Assembly (NCBI GenBank): GCA_030440445.1
Contig: CP098528.1
Location: 2,976,001 to 3,040,000, forward strand
Length of the DNA stretch: 64,000 nucleotides
Origin: Halomonas sp. KG2
GTDB taxonomy: Bacteria > Pseudomonadota > Gammaproteobacteria > Pseudomonadales > Halomonadaceae
Direction of reading: 5' to 3'
Positions 35,613 through 44,206 of the stretch are shown in pieces. A program made the translations under genes and the position numbers. The notes below the pieces were generated by a model. The model worked only from the letters and a program-made list of their open reading frames with translations, ran no database searches and was not told where the DNA came from. Numbering within the stretch: the stretch's first letter is position 1; each line of letters opens with the position of its first letter.

Positions 35613-36695
35613 TTATTTAGAAGCAGGAAGCCAACCGGCCAACTCGTTGTTAACAACCGCTAGCAAGGCATCAATGTGATCGTCCCGATCATTCAAGCAG
35701 GGAATATAACTAAACGTCTCCCCTCCTGCTTCCATAAAGCTATCGTGAATCTCTTCTTTAATCTCTTCCAGCGTTTCAACACAATCAGAAGAGAAGGCAG
35801 GCGACATAATCGCAATATGCTTGTGTCCTTGCTTGGCAAGTTCAGCCACATGATCGACAGTTTGCGGGCCAACCCACTTTTCTGGGCCAAACTGAGACTG
35901 AAAGGCGGTGTCTACCTCCTCTTTGCTCAGCCCTAGTTTTTCACGCATCAAGCGCGTCGTTTTCTGGCACTGACAATGGTAAGGGTCACCTTCTAATAGG
36001 TAACGTTCGGGGACACCGTGGTAGCTTGCTACCAGTTTCGTCGGACGCGTTTCAAAGCCGTCATAAGCTTCCTGAACTGAATTCGCCAGCGCCTGAATAT
36101 AGGCGGGATGCTCAAAATAAGCCGGCACCGTACGAATATAGGGCTGCCATTTCATTTTCATCAACGTACGAAATGCCTGATCATTTGCCGTTGCGGTCGT
36201 AGGCGAGCCGTACTGAGGGTAAAGCGGGAAGAAAACAATCCGCTCACAGCCCTTCTCTTTCATACGGTTGAGGACACTTTCCGTCGACGGGTTGCCATAG
36301 CGCATACAGAAATCAACTTCGACGCTATCGCCATATAGCGCCTTCAAACGTGCGGCCATTTTTTCAGTTTGGGCACGCGTCGTCGTCAACAACGGGCTCT
36401 CGTTTTTCTCGTTGTTCCAAATACTTTTATAAGCGTGACCAGAAGAAAATGGACGCTTGGTCAAAATAATCAGTTGTAAAAGCGGTTGCCACTTCCAACT
36501 GGCGTAATCAACAACACGCTTATCAGACAAAAACTCGCTAAGGTAGCGCCGCATAGACCAATAGTCGGTTGCGTCCGGGGTGCCCAAGTTAGCCAACACC
36601 ACGCCGACTTTCGCAGGGGGAACGGCAGGATGATCACTTGGCGCATGGACCAAGCGCCCTTCGCCCGGCTGATCTTTTACAACGCTATCGACCAT
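35613..36695 (-). CDS. hemH: Ferrochelatase
   Basis: This 360-aa enzyme inserts Fe2+ into protoporphyrin IX, the last step of protohaem synthesis, at the inner membrane. VVLANLGTPDATDYWSMRRYLSEFLSDKRVVD, VDFCMRYGNPS, YPQYGSPTTAT and the active-site SYHGVPERY are visible, plus CVETLEEIKEE near the C-terminus with the conserved Glu. GAGGAG precedes the ATG. The gene is divergent from phrB across 112 bp. Neighbouring photolyase genes suggest joint light-stress control, since free porphyrin is a photosensitiser; that is inference. Confidence 0.95.
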   Translation of the reverse strand: MVDSVVKDQPGEGRLVHAPSDHPAVPPAKVGVVLANLGTPDATDYWSMRRYLSEFLSDKRVVDYASWKWQPLLQLIILTKRPFSSGHAYKSIWNNEKNESPLLTTTRAQTEKMAARLKALYGDSVEVDFCMRYGNPSTESVLNRMKEKGCERIVFFPLYPQYGSPTTATANDQAFRTLMKMKWQPYIRTVPAYFEHPAYIQALANSVQEAYDGFETRPTKLVASYHGVPERYLLEGDPYHCQCQKTTRLMREKLGLSKEEVDTAFQSQFGPEKWVGPQTVDHVAELAKQGHKHIAIMSPAFSSDCVETLEEIKEEIHDSFMEAGGETFSYIPCLNDRDDHIDALLAVVNNELAGWLPASK

Positions 36696-36766
36696 GTCGC
36701 TAACTCCTCAGATGCTTTAAACAGTTGGCAAAATCTTAACACTTTTCGGCAAAGCTGCGGCATAAA

Positions 36767-36794
36767 GTTATACTATCAACATCATTTGTATAAC
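36767..36794. promoter_or_regulatory. Putative operator/promoter between hemH and phrB (GTTATAC-N14-GTATAAC)
   Basis: A perfect 7-bp inverted repeat with a 14-bp spacer lies 13 bases before the phrB ATG. Its left half overlaps a TATACT -10-like box (36769-36774), so a bound protein could block or tune transcription, possibly in both directions. AGTTATACTAT recurs before the DUF2256-cryptochrome pair 7.4 kb away. The controlling protein is not known; B12-dependent MerR light regulators or ECF sigma factors act on such genes in other bacteria. Confidence 0.5.
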
Positions 36795-36807
36795 TGTAGG
36801 CCAACTC

Positions 36808-38388
36808 ATGTCGAAGCCTTTACTATTAGTCCTTGGTGATCAGCTTTCGCTTTCATTGGCAACCCTGCGCAATGCGCCAACTGACGCAGTCGTCGCTCTT
36901 TGCGAGGTCGCCGAAGAAGCGCGCTATGTGCCTCACCATATACATAAAGTCGGCTTATTCATGGCCGCCATGCGACACTTTGCTCAGGCGCTGCGCGATA
37001 AAGGCTACAACGTTCACTACAGCCGCATTGATGATGCTGACAATACCCAGTCACTCATCACGGAAGCTGAACGTATTGCCACTCAGTACGGTTGCCATGA
37101 AGTGCGTGTAGCAAGGCCTGGTGAATGGCGACTTTGGGATGCCATGCAGCAACGCCAAGCAGCCGCCCTACCCTGGAAAGTGATCGAAGATGATCGCTTT
37201 TTCAGCTCGCCTGATGACTTTGCCAACTGGGCCAAAGGACGTAAACAGCTTCGTCTGGAGTATTTCTATCGGGAGCAGCGCAAACGAACTGGGCTACTGA
37301 TGGAGGGCGATACACCTGCAGGAGGAAAATGGAACTTTGATCACGATAACCGTGAGCCGATTCAAGCAACGCTCAGTTTTCCATCGCTTCCCACCCATCG
37401 CCAAGATGCGCTGACCCAGGAAGCGCTCAATGATGCCAAGCAGCATTTTAGCGAACACATGGGGTCCCTGGATAACTTCAACCTCCCCGTCACCCGCCGA
37501 CAGGCGCTGGTGGATTTAAACCACTTCCTTGACCATGGGTTGGCCGACTTTGGGCGCTACCAAGATGCGATTAGCGATAAAGAACCGTTCCTTTTTCACT
37601 CCAGATTATCGGCGGCACTCAATATCGGCCTACTAACACCTCACGAAATCTGTGACGCCGCTGAACAGCGCTACCTAACAGGTCATGCGCCTATCAATGC
37701 AGTCGAAGGGTTCATTCGTCAAATACTGGGTTGGCGAGAGTATGTTCGGGGGCTTTACTGGACACAAATGCCAGCTTATAAGCGTGATAACCAGCTTGGC
37801 TTTAAGCGTGAATTACCGGCATTTTACTGGGATGGCAATACCGATATGCGCTGCTTACAGCGCGCTATCCAAATGACTATCGACAACAGCTACGCTCATC
37901 ATATTCAGCGCTTGATGGTAACCGGCAACTTTGCCCTGCTGTGTGGTGTTAAGCCTGAAGCGCTTTGTGACTGGTATCTAGCGGTGTATGCCGATGCCTG
38001 CGAATGGGTAGAGCTGCCCAACACCTTAGGCATGGTACTGCACGCTGACGGCGGCTTAATGGGCTCCAAACCTTACTGCGCTTCAGGCAAATATATCGAC
38101 AAAATGTCTGACCACTGCCAGCACTGCCGCTACTCTCCAAAACAGGTAACAGGTCCAAAGGCGTGTCCGTTTAACAGCCTTTACTGGCACTTTCTGGAAA
38201 CCAACGCTGAACAGCTGAACTGCAATCCGCGTATGAAGCTGATCTATGGCTCACTCTCTCGCATGAAAGACGAAAAGCGTGACGCGATGCGTCAGCAGGC
38301 TGAACAGTTTCTTGCCTCACTACCCACCAGTCCAGGCTACGGCCAGACCTGCCACACACAAGGCTATCTATCAAAGGGTGCTCAATGA
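36808..38388 (+). CDS. phrB: FeS-containing bacterial (6-4) photolyase-related protein
   Basis: This 526-aa protein belongs to the FeS-BCP group that repairs (6-4) photoproducts using FAD, a ribolumazine antenna and a 4Fe-4S cluster. It starts KPLLLVLGDQLSLSL. The C-terminal half has the GWREYVRGLYW and HHIQRLMVTGNFALL segments, and cysteines at the cluster positions: NFALLCG, then CQHC followed 12 residues later by KACPFN. The spacing C-x2-C-x12-C matches Agrobacterium PhrB. The downstream DCC gene overlaps by 4 bp. Confidence 0.93.
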   Translation: MSKPLLLVLGDQLSLSLATLRNAPTDAVVALCEVAEEARYVPHHIHKVGLFMAAMRHFAQALRDKGYNVHYSRIDDADNTQSLITEAERIATQYGCHEVRVARPGEWRLWDAMQQRQAAALPWKVIEDDRFFSSPDDFANWAKGRKQLRLEYFYREQRKRTGLLMEGDTPAGGKWNFDHDNREPIQATLSFPSLPTHRQDALTQEALNDAKQHFSEHMGSLDNFNLPVTRRQALVDLNHFLDHGLADFGRYQDAISDKEPFLFHSRLSAALNIGLLTPHEICDAAEQRYLTGHAPINAVEGFIRQILGWREYVRGLYWTQMPAYKRDNQLGFKRELPAFYWDGNTDMRCLQRAIQMTIDNSYAHHIQRLMVTGNFALLCGVKPEALCDWYLAVYADACEWVELPNTLGMVLHADGGLMGSKPYCASGKYIDKMSDHCQHCRYSPKQVTGPKACPFNSLYWHFLETNAEQLNCNPRMKLIYGSLSRMKDEKRDAMRQQAEQFLASLPTSPGYGQTCHTQGYLSKGAQ

Positions 38389-38783
38389 GCCGCTTCTCTA
38401 CGCTTCACGCAACGTCACCTGTCACGCTATATCACGATGGCCACTGCCCTTTTTGCCGCGTGGAAGTCGCGTGGCTTGCAAAGCATCGCCATCAAGAACG
38501 TGTCTCACTCGTGGACATTCAGAGTCGTGATTTTAATGCAGCCGATATAGGGCGCAGGTTTGACGACATGATGGGGCTACTGCATGTCAAAGATAGCCAA
38601 GGAAATTGGTATATCGGGATGGATGCCAGCCGGGCCCTCTATGCGGTACTGGGCTACCGGTGGCTAGTATGGCTTTCTTGCTTACCAGGCCTGCAAGGAG
38701 TAATGGATGCAGGCTATCGTTTTTTTGCCCGTCGCCGTGTGCGGCTAGGGCGATGGTGGGATAAGCGTCACGCAAACAAGTGA
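38385..38783 (+). CDS. DCC-family thiol-disulfide oxidoreductase-like protein (DUF393)
   Basis: This 132-aa protein has VTLYHDGHCPFCRVEVAWLAKH with the CxxC redox-type motif that names the family, followed by VDIQSRDFN and YIGMDASRALYAVLGY. The ATGA overlap shows it is co-translated with phrB. The family has a thioredoxin-like fold, but its partners are unclear; the pairing with a photolyase suggests a light-stress role. Confidence 0.88.
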   Translation: MSRFSTLHATSPVTLYHDGHCPFCRVEVAWLAKHRHQERVSLVDIQSRDFNAADIGRRFDDMMGLLHVKDSQGNWYIGMDASRALYAVLGYRWLVWLSCLPGLQGVMDAGYRFFARRRVRLGRWWDKRHANK

Positions 38784-38815
38784 GGACGCCATAGGATGTT
38801 GAAATGTTTGTAGTG

Positions 38816-39118
38816 TTAAAACACTAGCGGCATACGTGACGTTAACGGCGAACTGTAATGAGCATCGCGTCCAATCACTTCATCCTGGGGTACATGCTGC
38901 ACTAAGTAAGCACGGTGAATCCCTGCACGCTTTAGCTCAAGATAAACATCATCTAGCGAGCGAAACAGCATTGGCTTACCGCGCTGGGTCAACATATGCC
39001 GCTCGCCCTCTACATCTTCAAGCTCTAGTTGATAAAAGCGACTGCCCGAATGCGTGATAACGCGTATTTCAAAATTATCGTGACCCGCAACAAATTGCTT
39101 CAGTTCTTTAAGTTCCAT
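38816..39118 (-). CDS. Conserved hypothetical protein (DUF6482-like)
   Basis: This 100-aa protein begins MELKELKQFVAGHDNFEIRV at ATG 39118, strongly supported by AGGAGGG upstream; the frame to 39172 is not needed. It contains YQLELEDVEGERHMLTQRGKPMLFRSLDDVYLELKRAGI, which fits a small alpha/beta domain of the DUF6482 kind. No catalytic motif is seen. It converges with the DCC gene, and a TAGTGTT/AACACTA stem at the shared end may stop both transcripts. Confidence 0.7.
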   Translation of the reverse strand: MELKELKQFVAGHDNFEIRVITHSGSRFYQLELEDVEGERHMLTQRGKPMLFRSLDDVYLELKRAGIHRAYLVQHVPQDEVIGRDAHYSSPLTSRMPLVF

Positions 39119-39258
39119 GGTTCCCTCCTGTGATTGTTCATCATCATGGGGCACAGCATGACGATACCCCATGACAATTTTATTACCTTGGCACTAACTG
39201 CCTATGACGGCAACATCACAAAAGAGTTCCTGACCAAAACGTCAACTTATTCGTCGAA

Positions 39259-39552
39259 TTATTGATACTCAGAAGGGTCGATTGCTTTACCTAACGAGTT
39301 GCGATCTATCCAGTTACCGCCTTTAGTTTCCTTGTAACGGAAAACCACTTTATCGCCTACCGTTACCGGCAGTTCTGAATCTTCAGTTTGGTAGCTATAT
39401 TTTTCCCCTTCAACTACCAGGAAGTAACGGTAGAGGTCAGGCATTCCCAACCACTCTTTAAATGGCCCTTCTCGCTCTAGTGACTGCAGTTCCCCACGGC
39501 CTTCCAGCTTAGGAAGACGCTTACGGTTACCACGTCTAAAACCACCTGCCAT
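39259..39552 (-). CDS. Hypothetical protein
   Basis: This 97-aa protein has a very basic N-terminus (MAGGFRRGNRKRLPKLEGRG). The remainder looks like a small beta-rich domain (FLVVEGEKYSYQTEDSELPVTVGDKVVFRYKE). AGGAG precedes the ATG, and codon usage and position argue for a real gene. I do not recognise the family. It lies between dnaB and the DUF6482-like gene on the same strand; 66 bp separate its start from the dnaB stop. Confidence 0.7.
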   Translation of the reverse strand: MAGGFRRGNRKRLPKLEGRGELQSLEREGPFKEWLGMPDLYRYFLVVEGEKYSYQTEDSELPVTVGDKVVFRYKETKGGNWIDRNSLGKAIDPSEYQ

Positions 39553-39618
39553 TTGCTACTCCTGTCTATCTGCTTGGTCGGGGAGGAGCATTATACGTTC
39601 TCCCCCCTAACGCTCAAG

Positions 39619-41007
39619 TTAATCACCGAACGCTTCGCCATAGCTATCGGGCGCAAGGTCTTCGAAGCGTGTGTATTTACCAATAAAGGCCATATGTACC
39701 GTACCGATAGGCCCGTTACGCTGTTTACCAATAATCAGCTCGGCAATCCCTTGGTTGTCAGGATTGTCAGGGTTATACACCTCATCTCGGTAAACAAACG
39801 CAATCACGTCAGCATCCTGCTCAATCGCTCCCGATTCCCGCAGATCCGACATGACAGGACGCTTATTGGGGCGCTGCTCCAACGAACGGTTAAGCTGTGA
39901 AAGTGCTACAACAGGGCATTGAAACTCTTTTGCCAACCCTTTCAGCGAGCGGGAAATCTCCGATATCTCACCGGTACGGTTTTCAGAAAACCCAGGAATC
40001 TGCATTAACTGCAGATAGTCAATCATGATCAGCGCCATATTGCCGTGCTCCCGCACCACTCTGCGCAGGCGTGAGCGCATTTCATTAGGCGAAAGCGCCG
40101 CAGTATCATCGATAAATAGCTGCTTGTCTTTGAGCAGGTTGACCGCTGATGTCAGCCGCGGCCAATCTTCATCTTCCAACTGCCCCGAACGCACACGGGT
40201 TTGATCAATCCGACCCAACGAAGAGAGCATACGCAGCATCAGAGATTCTGCAGGCATCTCCATGGAGAACACCATCACCGGCTTATCGCTAGCAATAACC
40301 GCGTGTTCCACCAGGTTCATGGCAAAAGTGGTTTTACCCATTGACGGGCGGCCCGCGATAATCACCAAATCTGAGGGCTGTAAGCCTGAGGTCATTTCAT
40401 CGAGGTCACGAAACCCCGAGGAGAGCCCTGTCATTTCACCCTTTAGATTGAACAGCTCATCAATGCGATCAACGGCTTTGGTTAGCAGTTCACTCATGCC
40501 GATAGGACCGCCCGTTTTCGGCCGCTCTTCGGCAATCTGAAAGACTAATCGCTCAGCTTCGTTAAGCAGCTCATCAGCAGGCCGGCCCTGCGGGGAAAAC
40601 GCCCCGTCAGCAATTTGATTGGCCGCTCGGATTAATTTACGCAGCGTTGCCCGCTCGCGAACGATATCGGCATAAGCACGAATATTACTGGCAGAAGGCG
40701 TATTGCGGGCCAGCTCAGCTAAGAATGCCAAACCACCCACCGTATCCAACTGATCACGCGCTTCTAATGCCTCTGACAGCGTTATAACGTCCAGCGGCTG
40801 CCCGGATTCGGCCAAATGAATCATCACATTGAATACCAAGCGATGCTCATAGCGGTAAAAATCATCCGCCACCAACCGTTCCGAGACATTGTCCCAGGCT
40901 TGGTTATCCAACATTAGCCCACCTAGCACCGACTGCTCCGCCTCAAGAGAGTGCGGCGGCAGCTTTATCGCTGCCGTTTCCTGATCAGCAGAAGGCTGGT
41001 CCTGCAT
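39619..41007 (-). CDS. dnaB: Replicative DNA helicase DnaB
   Basis: This 462-aa hexameric 5'-3' helicase acts at the replication fork. The N-terminal domain includes PPHSLEAEQSVLGGLMLDNQAWD, then a linker, then the RecA-like domain with Walker A AGRPSMGKTTFAMN, Walker B ALIMIDYLQLM and SQLNRSLEQRPNKRPVMSDLRESGAIEQDAD. No intein is present. The start at 41007 (MQDQPSAD) has AAGGAG at good spacing; a start 18 bases earlier is also open. It follows the rplI operon after a terminator. Confidence 0.96.
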   Translation of the reverse strand: MQDQPSADQETAAIKLPPHSLEAEQSVLGGLMLDNQAWDNVSERLVADDFYRYEHRLVFNVMIHLAESGQPLDVITLSEALEARDQLDTVGGLAFLAELARNTPSASNIRAYADIVRERATLRKLIRAANQIADGAFSPQGRPADELLNEAERLVFQIAEERPKTGGPIGMSELLTKAVDRIDELFNLKGEMTGLSSGFRDLDEMTSGLQPSDLVIIAGRPSMGKTTFAMNLVEHAVIASDKPVMVFSMEMPAESLMLRMLSSLGRIDQTRVRSGQLEDEDWPRLTSAVNLLKDKQLFIDDTAALSPNEMRSRLRRVVREHGNMALIMIDYLQLMQIPGFSENRTGEISEISRSLKGLAKEFQCPVVALSQLNRSLEQRPNKRPVMSDLRESGAIEQDADVIAFVYRDEVYNPDNPDNQGIAELIIGKQRNGPIGTVHMAFIGKYTRFEDLAPDSYGEAFGD

Positions 41008-41173
41008 AGTGAGCTCCTTAATCATAAAGCGTAGCCAATAACGATGACTATCTTAGCGGGACAATCTCAAACCCACCATAAGCGACCGATCTACGCCAAG
41101 CGACGTTCAAAAAAATTCGACCCACACCTCAAACGTTTTTGACCGCGCTTAGGACGGTTTAGATTAAAAAGAC

Positions 41174-41201
41174 AAAGGGCGCGGGAAGACCCGCGCCCTT
41201 T
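41174..41201 (-). terminator. Terminator after the rpsF-rpsR-DUF2232-rplI operon
   Basis: A perfect 12-bp stem (AAAGGGCGCGGG/CCCGCGCCCTTT) with a 4-nt loop lies 26 bp beyond the rplI stop. It is followed by a T-rich stretch on the minus strand. Confidence 0.88.
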
Positions 41202-41226
41202 GAGGCGTCAGCGTTGGCGAGAGCGT

Positions 41227-41673
41227 TTACTCTGCGACAACAACCACGCGAACAACAGCATCTACTTCTGCATGCAGGTGTAGAGCGATGTCGTATTCGC
41301 CAGTTTGGCGAATCGGACCTTGCGGCATACGTACTTCGCTCTTGGCAACTTCGATGCCAGCAGAGGAAATAGCGTCGGCCAAGTCACGAGGACCGATAGA
41401 ACCGAACAGCTTGCCTTCATCGCCTGCTTTAGAAACCAACGACAATTCGATGTCGTTAAGCTGCTCAGCACGCGCTTCAGCTTCTGCTTTACGCTCAGCG
41501 GCTTGGGCTTCAAGCTCAGCACGCTGGGCTTTGAATGCTTCAACGTTATCTTTGGTTGCCGGCACGGCTAGGCCGTAAGGAACCAAATAGTTACGACCAT
41601 AACCGGGCTTTACAGTGACTTTGTCACCCAGGCCGCCCAGCTTACCAATGTTGTCGAGCAGAATGACTTCCAT
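41227..41673 (-). CDS. rplI: 50S ribosomal protein L9
   Basis: This 148-aa protein has the signature [40 protein letters not shown] and the long connecting helix, followed by the C-terminal domain ([16 protein letters not shown]). It binds 23S rRNA. Last gene of the rpsF operon; AGAGG precedes the ATG. Confidence 0.97.
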   Translation of the reverse strand: MEVILLDNIGKLGGLGDKVTVKPGYGRNYLVPYGLAVPATKDNVEAFKAQRAELEAQAAERKAEAEARAEQLNDIELSLVSKAGDEGKLFGSIGPRDLADAISSAGIEVAKSEVRMPQGPIRQTGEYDIALHLHAEVDAVVRVVVVAE

Positions 41674-41688
41674 CTCGTAAACCTCTTG

Positions 41689-42540
41689 TCAGTTGCTGCG
41701 GGCAAGGCGTGCGCGAACGTTCGCGAATGTATCAATCAGCCCCAACAGCAGCACAATGAGAATCGTGGGCCAGGTCGTGATCAGCAGCACATAAAATGCC
41801 ACCAGCCACAGCCCGTTCATCCCCTTTATTCCAATAAACCCATGCACTAGCGCAATGCCAGCTACCAGCAGTGGAATCCAACCAAGCATTGCCAGAGCGT
41901 GCGCTCCCAACACCATCCCCCCCACACCAAGCACGACTAAAACAGCCAGCTCTTTGGGCGATAGGCGCAGTGCGTGAAACTCTTCGCGGAAGCCGCCTGG
42001 GTTATAAAGCCCAGCTTGCCAGCTTCGCGCCAAAGCCAAACACGCAATAGCGGCCAACAATACCACCAAGCCTGTTACACCACCGATCACCATAGCGGCG
42101 AGCGTGGGTGCATCAATACCTTGGTTAGCAAACTCTGTCAGCATGCGATCAATCTCGGTAGAGCTTGCTCGCAGTTGCTCCAGCATCAACTCTGTTCCAC
42201 CTGGCGGTATAAAGATGCCGAGTTGAACCATAACCGCTGCCGCCAATGCGCCAACGATTAACGCTTCACTCCAACGCATCCTCTCACGCAGAATGACTGC
42301 CATCAGCGTTACTAGCAGTACGCTAGCAAGTGGAATGACGTCACCTTGAGACCACCAGAAACCCGCAGGTAGTGCAGCAGCGATAATTACCGGAAGCGCA
42401 GGTGCAAAACCTTTGCGCAAGGTAACTAGCGCGGCGATGGCTGCCCCTAACCAGAACAGCCAAGGCACTAGCGTCGCTAACGCCGCCCCGCCAATGGCAT
42501 AGGGCGTGCTCCGCATGAGCCATCTCGCCAGTGCCAGCAT
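41689..42540 (-). CDS. DUF2232 (YybS-like) membrane protein
   Basis: This inner-membrane protein of about 283 aa has some seven hydrophobic helices, lying between rpsR and rplI as in other gammaproteobacteria. Its sequence (IFIPPGGTELMLEQLRASS, FREEFHALRLSPKELAVLVV) fits the DUF2232 family. ATG 42540 directly follows a GTG at 42543; neither has a clear ribosome site. Function unknown. Confidence 0.85.
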   Translation of the reverse strand: MLALARWLMRSTPYAIGGAALATLVPWLFWLGAAIAALVTLRKGFAPALPVIIAAALPAGFWWSQGDVIPLASVLLVTLMAVILRERMRWSEALIVGALAAAVMVQLGIFIPPGGTELMLEQLRASSTEIDRMLTEFANQGIDAPTLAAMVIGGVTGLVVLLAAIACLALARSWQAGLYNPGGFREEFHALRLSPKELAVLVVLGVGGMVLGAHALAMLGWIPLLVAGIALVHGFIGIKGMNGLWLVAFYVLLITTWPTILIVLLLGLIDTFANVRARLARSN

Positions 42541-42552
42541 CACGTTAAACGC

Positions 42553-42780
42553 TTACTGATGGCTATCGGAGTAGGGCAGCAGTGCCAGGTAACGCGAACG
42601 CTTGATAGCAGTCGCCAACTGACGCTGATAGCGTGCTTTGGTGCCGGTGATACGGCTCGGAACGATCTTGCCGGTTTCGGTGATGTAAGCCTTCAGCGTG
42701 TCGAGATCTTTGTAGTCGATCTGCTTGACGCCTTCAGCAGTGAAGCGGCAAAACTTACGGCGACGGAAAAAACGTGCCAT
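42553..42780 (-). CDS. rpsR: 30S ribosomal protein S18
   Basis: This 75-aa protein, [20 protein letters not shown] and [27 protein letters not shown], is typical S18, which pairs with S6 on the 30S platform. AAGGAG precedes the ATG. Middle gene of the rpsF operon. Confidence 0.97.
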   Translation of the reverse strand: MARFFRRRKFCRFTAEGVKQIDYKDLDTLKAYITETGKIVPSRITGTKARYQRQLATAIKRSRYLALLPYSDSHQ

Positions 42781-42813
42781 GGACTAGCTCCTTAAAACGT
42801 GCGGTGGATGAAA

Positions 42814-43197
42814 TTAGGCAGTTTCTTCTTCAGCTTCTTCTGCGCGCGGTTTATCTTCGCGACGCGGACGCTTTTCTTCTGCCGGCTTCATCATCGGAGA
42901 AGCTTCGGTGATCGCTTCTTTGCAGCGAACAACCAAGCTGCGGATGATGGCGTCGTTGAAACGGAAGATGTTCTCGATTTCTTCGAGAGTCTCGCCGGTG
43001 CACTCAACGTTCATCAGCACGTAGTGGGCTTTGTGGATCTTGTTGATCGGGTAAGCCAGGTGACGGCGGCCCCAATCTTCCAAGCGATGCACAGTGCCAC
43101 CGTTTTCGGTAACAATGCTGGTGTAGCGCTCGACCATAGCCGGCACTTGCTCGCTCTGATCCGGGTGGACCATAAACACGATTTCATAATGACGCAT
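42814..43197 (-). CDS. rpsF: 30S ribosomal protein S6
   Basis: In this 127-aa protein, [25 protein letters not shown] opens a normal S6 body with [20 protein letters not shown]. It ends in a highly charged tail rich in Glu, Arg and Lys, as common for S6 and sometimes a target of RimK glutamylation. AAGGAG lies at correct distance from ATG 43197. First gene of the operon. Confidence 0.97.
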   Translation of the reverse strand: MRHYEIVFMVHPDQSEQVPAMVERYTSIVTENGGTVHRLEDWGRRHLAYPINKIHKAHYVLMNVECTGETLEEIENIFRFNDAIIRSLVVRCKEAITEASPMMKPAEEKRPRREDKPRAEEAEEETA

Positions 43198-43409
43198 GGA
43201 ATCTCCTTGCGGTTTGACAGCTTCCGGTGTGTATTGACACAGCTGTATCAATGACGACAGGGAAGCAAGGAGTTAACTGAAATGCCCGTTGTTCACCGCG
43301 AACGATGTCATTTGGGGCATCAAGCAGAACTGTTTTTCGTATTAACTGTTAACCAATACGAGCGCCCGCTTAAAGTTAAACGGGCGCAAGCATTCTAGTG
43401 GGCTAATGC

Positions 43410-44204
43410 TTAACTTGCAAGCAGCCTCTGCCGAACAGCTTCAAACAAACAAATGCCTGTCGCGACCGATACGTTTAGGCTGGACACCTGTCCGGCCATA
43501 GGCAGCTTTGCCAGATTATCGCAGGCTTCCCTGGTTAACCGGCGCATGCCCTTCCCTTCAGCGCCCATCACTAATGCAGTCGGGCCAGTCATATCAATCT
43601 CAAACAGGCTAGCCTCAGCTTCACCAGCAGTACCGGTAATCCACACACCGGCATCTTTTAGCTTAGCCAATGTACGCGATAGGTTAGTAACCTGATAAAC
43701 AGGCACCACCTCGGCTGCGCCGCAAGCTACTTTCCGCACCGTCGCGTTCAACGGCGCGGCTTTATCCTTAGCCACAATCACACCGTGGGCACCGGCAGCA
43801 TCCGCGCTGCGCAGGCACGCACCAAAGTTATGAACATCGGTAACGCCATCCAGCACTAACAATAACGGCGGCGCAGACGCTTGCCACGCGCGTAGCTTCA
43901 ACCACAACGACTCTTCCCCTTCGGGAACCAGCGGCGGGCAAAATGCCACAACCCCTTGATGGGCTGCACCCTGAGTAAGCTGATCCAGCAAGTCTCGAGA
44001 CTGCTCTTTAATCCGCGCACCACGAGCCTGAGCGCTCGCAACCACTTCCTTCAAGCGGTTACCCGCTCCTTGCTGCACCCACAATTCAAGGGGCGTTTCG
44101 CCCCGTTCCAGCAGACTTTCCAGGGCGTGAACGCCATACACTTGATCTAGCCCATCCGGAGTACGAACAGCCGGACGCGAGCTACGCCGAGACGACGATT
44201 TCAT
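43410..44204 (-). CDS. rlmB: 23S rRNA (guanosine2251-2'-O)-methyltransferase RlmB
   Basis: This 264-aa SPOUT (SpoU) enzyme has an N-terminal L30-like substrate-binding domain (VYGVHALESLLERGETPLELWV) and a knotted domain with LVLDGVTDVHNFGACLRSADAAG, LVMGAEGKGMRRLTREACD and IPMAGQVSSLNVSVATGICLFE-type motif. ATG 44204 has AAGGG 6 bases upstream and follows the rnr stop by 2 bp, so the two are co-transcribed. A hairpin GCGCCCG/CGGGCGC at 43362-43387 lies past its stop but lacks a T-run. Confidence 0.94.
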   Translation of the reverse strand: MKSSSRRSSRPAVRTPDGLDQVYGVHALESLLERGETPLELWVQQGAGNRLKEVVASAQARGARIKEQSRDLLDQLTQGAAHQGVVAFCPPLVPEGEESLWLKLRAWQASAPPLLLVLDGVTDVHNFGACLRSADAAGAHGVIVAKDKAAPLNATVRKVACGAAEVVPVYQVTNLSRTLAKLKDAGVWITGTAGEAEASLFEIDMTGPTALVMGAEGKGMRRLTREACDNLAKLPMAGQVSSLNVSVATGICLFEAVRQRLLAS

Positions 44205-44206
44205 GC

